Assembly (NCBI GenBank): GCA_023135255.1
Contig: JAGLTN010000026.1
Coordinates: 1-17,231, forward strand
Direction: 5' to 3'
From: Planctomycetota bacterium
Lineage (GTDB): Bacteria > Planctomycetota > Phycisphaerae > Sedimentisphaerales > Anaerobacaceae
DNA length: 17,231 nucleotides
Below the pieces are notes generated by a model. The model saw nothing but the letters and a program-made list of their open reading frames with translations, made no database searches and was not told where the DNA came from. Positions within the stretch are counted from its first letter, which is position 1; the number at the start of each line of letters is the position of its first letter. The translations under genes and the position numbers were made by a program. Shown here in pieces: positions 8,142 to 16,055 of this stretch.

Positions 8142-10937
8142 TTATCGCATTTTTATAAATATCTTATGGGCTTTGCCATCAATGAATTTCTCTGGCAATA
8201 CGCCTTGATTTTGCGTGTAGTCTTTTCCATCAATTGTAAATTTTTCTACCTGGGTTCCTTTTCCAGCACTTGTCACGTTAAACCATGTGTCTTTGATTTT
8301 TATCTTTGATTTTATCTCGCCGAAACCATCTGGCACCTGAGGCCTGAAGAACCAGTAGTCCTCTATTTCATTATAACCAAACCCGGCAAAGCCTCTCAGC
8401 ACAGAATGTGGGAAATATGAGAAGCCGAACAAATTTAAAGTTGCACGCCTTGGGATACCATCATAATCAGCGACATCGTGATTGAGCTCGTAGTTCTGCC
8501 TTGATGGCGGGAGGTTGTCTATAAACTGGTATAGATAGTTCCACGCAACATCAGAGAGGTCAGCTTCGAAAGCAGCCTGGACCATTGTCACCCATCCCAT
8601 TCCCCAGCCATGAATTTTGGCTGCTGGTGCGACCTGATTTTGGAAACACGTTTTGAATAATTCGTTTTTGTGATTGAAATAAGGAATAGTCCCCGCCACT
8701 GTCCAGTTGTAGCCGTGGTTACCCATTTCCCACCAACCAATACCGATCTCGGGTCTGGGCTGGGAGGCCATGAGAGTTATTACGCCCTTTTGGTTTTTTC
8801 TGAAGCAATATTTCTTTACTGCTTCATCAAGCTGTTTTGAACGTTTTTGCCATAGTGGTTTTTCGTCACCTACGGCTTTTGAAAGCTCCCATGCCTGTTT
8901 AAAGCCTACGATTGATATGCAATTCATCAATGTGTATTCGGAGACATGGCCTGATTCCTGGCAGTCATCGATTATCAAACCAGATTGGGCATGATATTTT
9001 TTATATCTTTTATTTTCATCAAGATACCCCTTGCCCGCTACATCGGAGGGCCATTCAGCATAGCAATAATCATCCTTGGCTAATGCGTCTGCTACTTTGC
9101 ATATGAAAGGCCATTGCGATTTTACAAATTCGATATCGCCTGTGTAACGGTAATATTTTCCCATATTGTAAAGATAGTAAATCATACCGTCGAGCTGAGG
9201 GCCTATCATCTGGTTTGTCCATTCGCCGGGCAAAGTGATATCTTCGACTGGCCTTTGACCGGGTGAGCAGAATTTTTGGATTACTCGTCCGGAGGTATGG
9301 TAGTTGGCATGGAGGCAATTGTTTTTCTCGTTCCAATATGCATGAGTGGAGAAGAATTGCAGCACTTTTTTTACTTCTTCATATCTGCCGCTATCTAAGA
9401 GCATACTCATCGCAACACCAGAATCTCTTGTCCAGACGACTGCTATCTGATAACGATTGCCAACGATCATACCGCCGAGTTCTGCGTCAATAGCGATTTT
9501 TGTGTACATATACTGATCGTGAAAAGTTCTATCGAGCTTTTTATTGCCAGTAACAACTTTAGCCCCCTGCTCATACCATTTCTGCCACTGCTGCTGAACT
9601 TTTTGGGCGTTAACTTTATTTTCAATAACCTGCTTTGCCAGTTGGACCGCTGCGTCAGTTTGCTTACTAAAAGAAAGAATCACGGTTAGGCTATTATCTT
9701 TTTTTGTACAATTTTTGCTAAACCTTACTATGCCGAAATCATCGCCGATATAAGAATTCTCAGATTTGACAATATCAATGGCCGTTTTCTCATCATCGGT
9801 TGCGACTACGGTCTTGCGATAAAGTTTGCTATCGTAATCCCAGCAGAGGATGTTTTTATTCAAAGCTACAATAGTTTCTTTTTCCGGCAACGGAACATTT
9901 ATAGGCCACTCACGTGCATCTTCGCAAAGCTTGAATCGCTGGGCCTTTTCATATTCTTGCGGATATTCAAATCCTCGATAAAGTGACATTTCCGTGCTGA
10001 TCTGGAAATCACTATCATCGCCCGAATCGGGGACAAATTCTATCTGCCTGACCATCACGGGCTTATCCCACAGACCAAAAGTTTTGGTAGTTACCGTTCC
10101 TGGGGCGATTTTGGTGGTAATGACAATCACACCATCAACAAATTCATATTTATCGCAAGGGCCAACCGTCCAGCTTTTGCCTGTCTTTAGATTTGTCACT
10201 GTCGGAGCAAGACCGACCTGAGCGAGCTGAGTAGTAGAATATCCCAACCAAAGCCTTGCGATCTTGTCATGAACCTCAGTAATAGGACTTTCTGGAAATT
10301 CAAAAGGGCTGACAAAAGTGCCGAAGACATGACCATTACCAAAACAAAGCCTACCATCGATTACTGACTTGATCTTTTTGTCCATCTGAACCTGATCAGG
10401 TCTGCATAAGAAACCAGGATGAGATGGAGCTACCATGAAAAGCTCTTTCGGAGCTTTCTTTTTTATTATCGCGTCGATGGTAACATCAGCATCTTTGTCA
10501 TAAAGCAAAAATCCGCAAACCGATGCTGTTTTATCATTAGCATTTGGATTGGGTTTAACAGCAACTGTAATGTAGCCTTTCTCGTCGGCCTTAACATTAC
10601 AAAGATAACCTGTGGGCGTTTTGAAAGCGTCCTTAAAGCAATCCATCGTCTGCACGATTTGGCCGTTGACTTCGATATCAACAATTCTATTGCCGCCTAC
10701 ATGCCAGTAGCTTTCCATTAAAGCGGTGAAAAGCTTGTACTCTTTGCCGGGCTGTGCGAGAAAGCGACCAACCATCGGCTCACCAACATACATCAGTCGA
10801 TCGTAAACAGGATGATACTTACCTTTATCAAGCTCAAAAAATGAGCCGCCAGCAATCACCTGTCCGGTTATCTGAGCCCGCAAAACGCCTGCCATACAAC
10901 ATGAAAGTAATATCCCAATTAAAATATTTTTTCTCAT
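8142..10937 (-). CDS. Secreted six-hairpin glycosidase, GH15-like
   Basis: A 931-residue exported protein. Residues 1-21 are a Sec signal peptide with likely cleavage after VLRA. An N-terminal beta domain resembling malectin-type binding modules (about 35-155) precedes a large beta-sandwich (about 180-430), then an (alpha/alpha)6 barrel (about 460-850) and a short C-terminal beta domain. Barrel marks are VVWTRDSGVAMSMLL (W502, R504, D505), as in GH15 and related glucoamylase-like families, DDCQESGHVSEYT with E661 as the likely general acid, and WWEMGNHGYNW (E737), a candidate base. The exact GH family and substrate cannot be fixed by eye. The start has AAGGG six bases upstream. It lies 33 bases after the toroid gene on the same strand, probably one operon. 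No terminator follows its stop. Confidence 0.85.
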   Translation of the reverse strand: MRKNILIGILLSCCMAGVLRAQITGQVIAGGSFFELDKGKYHPVYDRLMYVGEPMVGRFLAQPGKEYKLFTALMESYWHVGGNRIVDIEVNGQIVQTMDCFKDAFKTPTGYLCNVKADEKGYITVAVKPNPNANDKTASVCGFLLYDKDADVTIDAIIKKKAPKELFMVAPSHPGFLCRPDQVQMDKKIKSVIDGRLCFGNGHVFGTFVSPFEFPESPITEVHDKIARLWLGYSTTQLAQVGLAPTVTNLKTGKSWTVGPCDKYEFVDGVIVITTKIAPGTVTTKTFGLWDKPVMVRQIEFVPDSGDDSDFQISTEMSLYRGFEYPQEYEKAQRFKLCEDAREWPINVPLPEKETIVALNKNILCWDYDSKLYRKTVVATDDEKTAIDIVKSENSYIGDDFGIVRFSKNCTKKDNSLTVILSFSKQTDAAVQLAKQVIENKVNAQKVQQQWQKWYEQGAKVVTGNKKLDRTFHDQYMYTKIAIDAELGGMIVGNRYQIAVVWTRDSGVAMSMLLDSGRYEEVKKVLQFFSTHAYWNEKNNCLHANYHTSGRVIQKFCSPGQRPVEDITLPGEWTNQMIGPQLDGMIYYLYNMGKYYRYTGDIEFVKSQWPFICKVADALAKDDYCYAEWPSDVAGKGYLDENKRYKKYHAQSGLIIDDCQESGHVSEYTLMNCISIVGFKQAWELSKAVGDEKPLWQKRSKQLDEAVKKYCFRKNQKGVITLMASQPRPEIGIGWWEMGNHGYNWTVAGTIPYFNHKNELFKTCFQNQVAPAAKIHGWGMGWVTMVQAAFEADLSDVAWNYLYQFIDNLPPSRQNYELNHDVADYDGIPRRATLNLFGFSYFPHSVLRGFAGFGYNEIEDYWFFRPQVPDGFGEIKSKIKIKDTWFNVTSAGKGTQVEKFTIDGKDYTQNQGVLPEKFIDGKAHKIFIKMR

Positions 10938-10970
10938 CGCCAGCCCTTATCATGCAGTTTTGGATTTATT

Positions 10971-12488
10971 TTATTTTTTGTCCTTCCAGCGGTAACAGTC
11001 AACCGAAGGCTTAATGATTTCTACTAACGCTCTGCTGGACAGTGACACAGGAATCCCCATAAGGAAAATATCATTTTTATTAACGTCGGCTTTGCTTTGC
11101 CTCATCTTGCCGTAATCAATGTCAATGCTCTCTGCCGGTATGCTAAGATACTGGCTTTTCTCTTCGTCCAGCAGCAGGTTATAATAATTCCTTATTGCCC
11201 TTGCAACTGCCGGCTCTTTATCTACGTTGTAATAGTACCACAAAAGCAGATTGACCAGACCATGGCTCCTCAGTTGGTCATGTGAACCTTTCTTTGCCCA
11301 GCTGCCGTCATCGTTTTGCGTCCACAGCAAAAAGTTTACATGAGCTTTCACTCTTTTTTCAAATGGTTTTCTAAATGCAGGGTCATCGATATATGTCCAT
11401 GCTGCGATAAACCCTTCGCTGACGTATGCGCTTGTATCGTATGTCCAACGATACCATAGGTACTCTTTGTTTTTTCTGCCCGGGTTCCAGCTATCAATAA
11501 TATAAGGTAACTTGCCGTCATCTGCCATGCTGTCAAGCAGCCAATTTGTCGCTTTTATGGCAATGGTTTTGTATTTTTCTTCGCCGGTTAGATAATACAT
11601 AGCCGCGAAAATCTGACTACCTGAAAGACTGGTGGAAATAGTATAGTCGCCATTAAATGTATCGCTGAAAGTCTTGCCGTCTTTAGCAAAATGATAACCT
11701 GCCCCCAATGCTCCGTTTTCATGTATGAATGATTCTTTGCCGTCACCCTTTTCCAGCATCGTGATATACTTCTCTAAAGCTTTTATAATTCTTTTCTGCT
11801 GCTTCGGCGTTGCCCATTTGTGATAATTTATCAAAAGCCCCAAGGCGCTGCCCGTATCAGCAAAATATACCGCACCGTAACCAGTTCCCCAATAACCTTG
11901 CGGCTTTTGGCTATCCAGTAATTGGGCTGCCCATTTTTTGACGTTATTTAAATGCTTTTTATCGCCGGTAATCTCATACAACCCAAGCTGAGTACGATAA
12001 TTATAGCCATTAACAAAAATCGCTTTGTGCGGATTCTCCATTGCAAAACGAGCCATTGATTTGACCCGTTTAATGATAGGCCCGTTGCCGATACATATCG
12101 CTTTGGACTGCGTCTGCATCAGCTGCTTTTCAACACTTCTTGCGCCGCTAAATGTCATTATGCCTTTGCTTTGCGTCGCATCAAGTGTTGCAGGTTTAAA
12201 ATTGAACCTAAAACCCTTTTCTGCCCAATTGCCCTGGTTGAGAACTATTTTCTGCTCAGCTGCAACAAGTTTACAAATCGGGATAGAGTTTACATCCATT
12301 TCTCGGTTAAACTTTATGCTGATGTTCAACACCTGACCGGGCTGAGGGACAATCTCCGGACCAAGGTCAACATACTCGATGCATTTAGGCCCATCGGAGC
12401 CTATCTGCTTAGCGCCAGCTGCCTGGCAAAAACAAATAAGGGCAAGTAAAGAAATTGATAATACTAAAAGTGTTTTGACATGCTTCAT
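10971..12488 (-). CDS. Secreted alpha/alpha-toroid protein with N-terminal Ig-like domain
   Basis: A 505-residue exported protein: Sec signal peptide (about 1-26, ending in CQAAGA), an Ig-like domain with the pattern ISIKFNREMD (about 35-125), then an alpha-helical toroid to the end. The toroid repeats helix pairs such as YEITGDKKHLNNVKKW and YYLTGEEKYKTIAIK. It has two QW-like turns, QKPQGYW (194-200) and QNDDGSW (391-397), known from terpene cyclase-type toroids and PL10-like pectate lyases. Secretion and the neighbouring glycosidase favour a polysaccharide lyase or hydrolase over a cyclase. No catalytic residue is assigned. The frame extends to an ATG at 12536, but AGGAGA at 12496-12501 and the signal peptide fix the start at 12488. 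Confidence 0.82.
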   Translation of the reverse strand: MKHVKTLLVLSISLLALICFCQAAGAKQIGSDGPKCIEYVDLGPEIVPQPGQVLNISIKFNREMDVNSIPICKLVAAEQKIVLNQGNWAEKGFRFNFKPATLDATQSKGIMTFSGARSVEKQLMQTQSKAICIGNGPIIKRVKSMARFAMENPHKAIFVNGYNYRTQLGLYEITGDKKHLNNVKKWAAQLLDSQKPQGYWGTGYGAVYFADTGSALGLLINYHKWATPKQQKRIIKALEKYITMLEKGDGKESFIHENGALGAGYHFAKDGKTFSDTFNGDYTISTSLSGSQIFAAMYYLTGEEKYKTIAIKATNWLLDSMADDGKLPYIIDSWNPGRKNKEYLWYRWTYDTSAYVSEGFIAAWTYIDDPAFRKPFEKRVKAHVNFLLWTQNDDGSWAKKGSHDQLRSHGLVNLLLWYYYNVDKEPAVARAIRNYYNLLLDEEKSQYLSIPAESIDIDYGKMRQSKADVNKNDIFLMGIPVSLSSRALVEIIKPSVDCYRWKDKK

Positions 12489-12495
12489 TTTGCTG

Positions 12496-12501
12496 TCTCC
12501 T
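12496..12501 (-). promoter_or_regulatory. Ribosome binding site deciding the toroid gene start
   Basis: AGGAGA on the - strand, seven bases before the ATG at 12488. It excludes the longer frame starting at 12536, which would add sixteen residues before the signal peptide. Confidence 0.85.
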
Positions 12502-12536
12502 GTAATAAAGCCATAAAATTCGTTAATAACTGTCAT

Positions 12537-12566
12537 AGTATAATCACAAAGCCGCTTTTATGGAAA
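12537..12566 (-). promoter_or_regulatory. Probable sigma70-type promoter for the toroid-glycosidase operon
   Basis: On the - strand TTTCCA (12566-12561, 4 of 6) is followed after 18 bases by TATACT (12542-12537, 5 of 6), giving a leader of about 40 bases to the ATG at 12488. It lies in the 222-base divergent region. The same region holds two AATCACAA copies (12542 and 12603) and a near-repeat CGTAACAATT / CGGTAACATT around 12625-12642, which could be regulator sites. I see no equally good promoter for the + strand gene. Confidence 0.5.
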
Positions 12567-12710
12567 AGATATTATTAAAAACATTTTGCTAAATTTTCAA
12601 AAAATCACAATAAAAGGACAATGCCGTAACAATTCGGTAACATTAAAAATGTAAATTAGCTGCTGTCAAAAGAGATATTATTTGTTAACATAATTAGAAA
12701 AGGAGCTATC

Positions 12711-15700
12711 ATGAAAAAAAACAGAAAATCGAAATTGGCTTTCATCTTAATATTACTGTGCTGCTTATCTTTGCCGACACTTGCCAGACCGCCTAAAGTT
12801 ATCAAGGCCACGCCGGATAACGGAGAAAAAAACGTTGCACCATCTACCAAAGAAATAAGGATTCAGTTTGACCAGGCTATGAATACTGGCGGCTATTCTT
12901 TTTGCGGCGGCGGAGCTAATTATCCTAAGACTATCGGCAAACCCAAATGGATTGACAAAAAAACTGTGGTTTTAACGGTTAAACTTAAACCCAACCACAA
13001 ATATATGCTAAGTATCAATTCTCGTAGTTACAAAAATTTCAAAAGCATCAATGGGGAATCTGCGATAGTTTACCCCATAACCTTCGAGACTGGCGCTGCT
13101 GGTTCATCATCAAAAAGAAAGCTCTCAAGCAAATTTATTATTTCCAAGTTACACGAAGCCATCTATGCCGAAGAAACCGAAGGCGATCTTGACAAAGCAA
13201 TTGACCTTTACCAGCAGGTAATAACTCAGGCCAGCAAAATAGAGAGGATCGCTGCTAAAGCTTCCTATAAACTTGGGATGTGTTATCTTAAAAAAGACGA
13301 CAAGGCCTCAGCAGCAAAATATTTTCAGGCCGTAGTCGAAAAATATCCCTCACAAAGAGCATACATCAATAAAGCAAAAGAACAGCTTGAAAAGATAGGG
13401 GTAACAAGCACCAAAATGATGACGCAGGAAATGCACAACGCAATTGACTCAGACGGTCTGATTCATTTTAAATCACCAAACAAAACAACTAACAATGATT
13501 TTAGTGCCATAACAACAAGGCGTTTTATGAATTCAGACTTCGTTAAACTCACCAAAATGTACGATGCAAACAACACGGCGATACCATTTGAAGTAACCCA
13601 TCAAGGCAGTAGATACCACTATGTAATTAACTTCACTAAACCAATAATGCCCGGCGAATCATTTACATATTATTTTGAAGGAACTATCCAGGGCTTAGTG
13701 AAACCAGTTGATGGCAAAGAGGGCGTTTTCAGATATTTTATGATACACAACCCTGGTGCGAACCAACCAGTACTTCGGATCGAAACATATCTGCTGCCGG
13801 ACGGCGCAGAGCTTATCTCAAAACATCCAGATTTGCAACAGTCTGAAAAAGACGGCAGAATCGAGCTTCATGTGGAGAAAGTAATACCTGCTGGTGGGAA
13901 TATAAAGACTGAATTTCAATATAGGTTACAACAGGGGAAGACAACAAACCGAGAAATAATTCTTAAAGACAGTTTTGAGGAAGGAACAGATACGCCTATA
14001 GGTTGGAAAAAGGGTAAGGATGTTGATGGTGTTGAATATATCTGGGATAAGAATAATGGCAGCGATGGCATGGCAAGTCTTTGCTTAAAGAAAACAGCAA
14101 ATCGATATTTTCCTATTGCGCAATGGAGCAAGGAAATTAAATATGAAACTGATGCGAAAAAGCTTTCTGCGGCTGTAAAAGTAAGAGCTAAAAATGCAAA
14201 TAAAGCTATCCTCGATGCCTTGTTTTTGGATGTAAATGGCAAGTGGATCAAACACGAGTGGATTTCTTACATAGGTGAGAACAAAGAGAAGAACACCCCC
14301 CCTGCTAATCATAATTGGAAAAAGTATTCAGGAATAGTTGATATTCCGGAAGGCACGAAAACAATAGTTATCGGATTGCAAATTTATGGGCCTGGGACGA
14401 TCTGGTTCGATGAGCTTGAAGTAGCATATTTAACAGCTGAAAAAAAGACAAATATACTACAAGCTGGAGATTCTCAAATTGAATCTAACCTGCAGAAAAA
14501 GATCGACTCCGCCAAATCGGAGGACACCATAACAATCCCCAAAGGCCTTTACACTGAGCCTATTATAATAGACAAATCTCTAACATTGAAAGGTCGATCA
14601 CGGACTGAATGTGTTTTTGAAGTTACAGCTGACAAACCTGCGGTTTTTATCAACACCAAGGGCAAAGGTAAAGTAACAATCGAAGATATCACGATTAAAT
14701 GGCAATTAGCTACCAGTGAAAAAAACAACAACTCCTGTGCACTCCTGGTAAAAGACAGCAAAGCAAAAATTATCAACTGCAAATTCCTGGCATCTGGCAA
14801 CTACAAAAGATCACCGATAGCTTTAAATGTAAGCGGATTCTCTAACACGATCGTAGATTCAAGCCAATTCGAAGGCTTCGACTACGTAGTCTGCTATCAC
14901 GAAACAACCAAAGGAAAGTTCCTCAACAACATCATCAAAAACTGCAAAAGCCAAGGCATCACCCTCTACCGTGACGCAAGCGTTGACATCATAGGCAACA
15001 TCATCGCAGGCTCTAAAAAACATGCTGTAAAAAGCACAGGCGGCGCATTACGTATGGAAAACAACCTGCTCATAAACAACGCCAACCGCGGAGTATACCT
15101 CGGCAACAAAAGTGCAACCGGAACAATCAAAAACAACGCCATCATCGCAAACGAAACAGGTATAGGCGGCTTTGGAAATTCAAGTGTAAAAATAGAAAAC
15201 AACGTCATCTCCGATTCCACTTATGCCGGTATAGGCTTCAAAGATTCATGTCGCCTGCAATTCAATAATAACATTTTCACCAACAACGAACGTGGCTGGA
15301 TAATGTTTGAATATGGTAATCGCAATGGCAACGGCTGTCAGATGAACACATTCTGGAAAAATAAAACCGATGTTGAGAACTTCAGAAAAACTGGAAATTC
15401 TATATTGGAAAACCCAAACTTTGTCGACGCTGCCAATGGCGATTTTTCATTAAAGCCAGGCCCTGCACTGGATAACAAACAGGGTTTGACAAACCCACAA
15501 ATAATTAAACAACTATGGCAAAAATATAAAAATCCAGAAGATGAAAAAGAAACAAAAAACCAGCAAACCCGTCTCAAAGATGAAAAACAGGCTGAAGATT
15601 TAACAGCGCAAGGCTGGAAGCTTTGGCGTGAAAGAAAGCTGGCTGAGGCAGAAGAAAAGTTTAAGCAGGCTATAGTTAAAAATCCAGAGGCTGAAAATGC

Positions 15701-16055
15701 TTATCAAGGACTTGGTTGGGCACAGTTAAATCAGGGTAAAAAGCTTAATGCGAAAGACTCTTTTGAAAAATGTGTCAAGCTCAACCCCAAAAACTCCGCA
15801 GCTCTTAACGGCCTTGGCTGGATCGCTGATGGTCAGGGTGATATTGATGGTGCTATCAAATGGTGGGAAAAAGCGGTTAAAGCCAGCAATGGTAACGCAA
15901 CTGCATCGCTTAGTGGCCTGACTAAAGTGTATATGGAAAAAGGTGATTATGAAAATGGCATTAAATATTATAAAATATGGCTAAAAGCTGAGCCGAATAA
16001 TGAAGATGTAAAAGAAGGACTAAAAAAAGCGATAAAATTAAATGCAAAAAAATAA
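12711..16055 (+). CDS. Large secreted multidomain protein: Ig-like, TPR, jelly-roll, beta-helix, TPR
   Basis: An 1114-residue exported protein. In order: Sec signal peptide (1-25, ending TLA), Ig-like domain of the Big_5/SbsA type (26-128, KNVAPSTKEIRIQFDQAM), TPR pair (about 141-230, EETEGDLDKAIDLYQQ and YKLGMCYLKKDDKASAAKYF), a beta-rich domain (about 240-405), a jelly-roll or CBM-like domain (about 416-577, from DSFEEG to GTIWFDELEV), a right-handed beta-helix (about 588-920) with stacked Asn pairs, and four TPRs (about 957-1110). The middle modules resemble ones I recall from planctomycete TPR and sigma-factor-linked proteins. No catalytic residues of a beta-helix lyase can be assigned, so it may bind and not cleave. 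AGAAAAGGAG precedes the ATG. The 3' end overlaps the next gene by 14 bases. Confidence 0.88.
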   Translation: MKKNRKSKLAFILILLCCLSLPTLARPPKVIKATPDNGEKNVAPSTKEIRIQFDQAMNTGGYSFCGGGANYPKTIGKPKWIDKKTVVLTVKLKPNHKYMLSINSRSYKNFKSINGESAIVYPITFETGAAGSSSKRKLSSKFIISKLHEAIYAEETEGDLDKAIDLYQQVITQASKIERIAAKASYKLGMCYLKKDDKASAAKYFQAVVEKYPSQRAYINKAKEQLEKIGVTSTKMMTQEMHNAIDSDGLIHFKSPNKTTNNDFSAITTRRFMNSDFVKLTKMYDANNTAIPFEVTHQGSRYHYVINFTKPIMPGESFTYYFEGTIQGLVKPVDGKEGVFRYFMIHNPGANQPVLRIETYLLPDGAELISKHPDLQQSEKDGRIELHVEKVIPAGGNIKTEFQYRLQQGKTTNREIILKDSFEEGTDTPIGWKKGKDVDGVEYIWDKNNGSDGMASLCLKKTANRYFPIAQWSKEIKYETDAKKLSAAVKVRAKNANKAILDALFLDVNGKWIKHEWISYIGENKEKNTPPANHNWKKYSGIVDIPEGTKTIVIGLQIYGPGTIWFDELEVAYLTAEKKTNILQAGDSQIESNLQKKIDSAKSEDTITIPKGLYTEPIIIDKSLTLKGRSRTECVFEVTADKPAVFINTKGKGKVTIEDITIKWQLATSEKNNNSCALLVKDSKAKIINCKFLASGNYKRSPIALNVSGFSNTIVDSSQFEGFDYVVCYHETTKGKFLNNIIKNCKSQGITLYRDASVDIIGNIIAGSKKHAVKSTGGALRMENNLLINNANRGVYLGNKSATGTIKNNAIIANETGIGGFGNSSVKIENNVISDSTYAGIGFKDSCRLQFNNNIFTNNERGWIMFEYGNRNGNGCQMNTFWKNKTDVENFRKTGNSILENPNFVDAANGDFSLKPGPALDNKQGLTNPQIIKQLWQKYKNPEDEKETKNQQTRLKDEKQAEDLTAQGWKLWRERKLAEAEEKFKQAIVKNPEAENAYQGLGWAQLNQGKKLNAKDSFEKCVKLNPKNSAALNGLGWIADGQGDIDGAIKWWEKAVKASNGNATASLSGLTKVYMEKGDYENGIKYYKIWLKAEPNNEDVKEGLKKAIKLNAKK

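Noticed and set aside
10890..10937. Lipoprotein signal (LLSC) in the GH15-like protein
   Set aside because: The Cys is at residue 13, leaving too short an n- and h-region for a normal lipobox; a Sec cleavage after VLRA fits better.
12651..12710. Promoter CTGTCA-17-TAACAT for the 1114-residue protein
   Set aside because: The start point would fall on the ribosome binding site, leaving almost no leader; the true promoter is probably further upstream but is not clear.
14470..15500. Annotation of the beta-helix region as a pectate lyase
   Set aside because: The fold pattern is present but I cannot assign catalytic or calcium-binding residues of any PL family, so enzymatic activity is not claimed.
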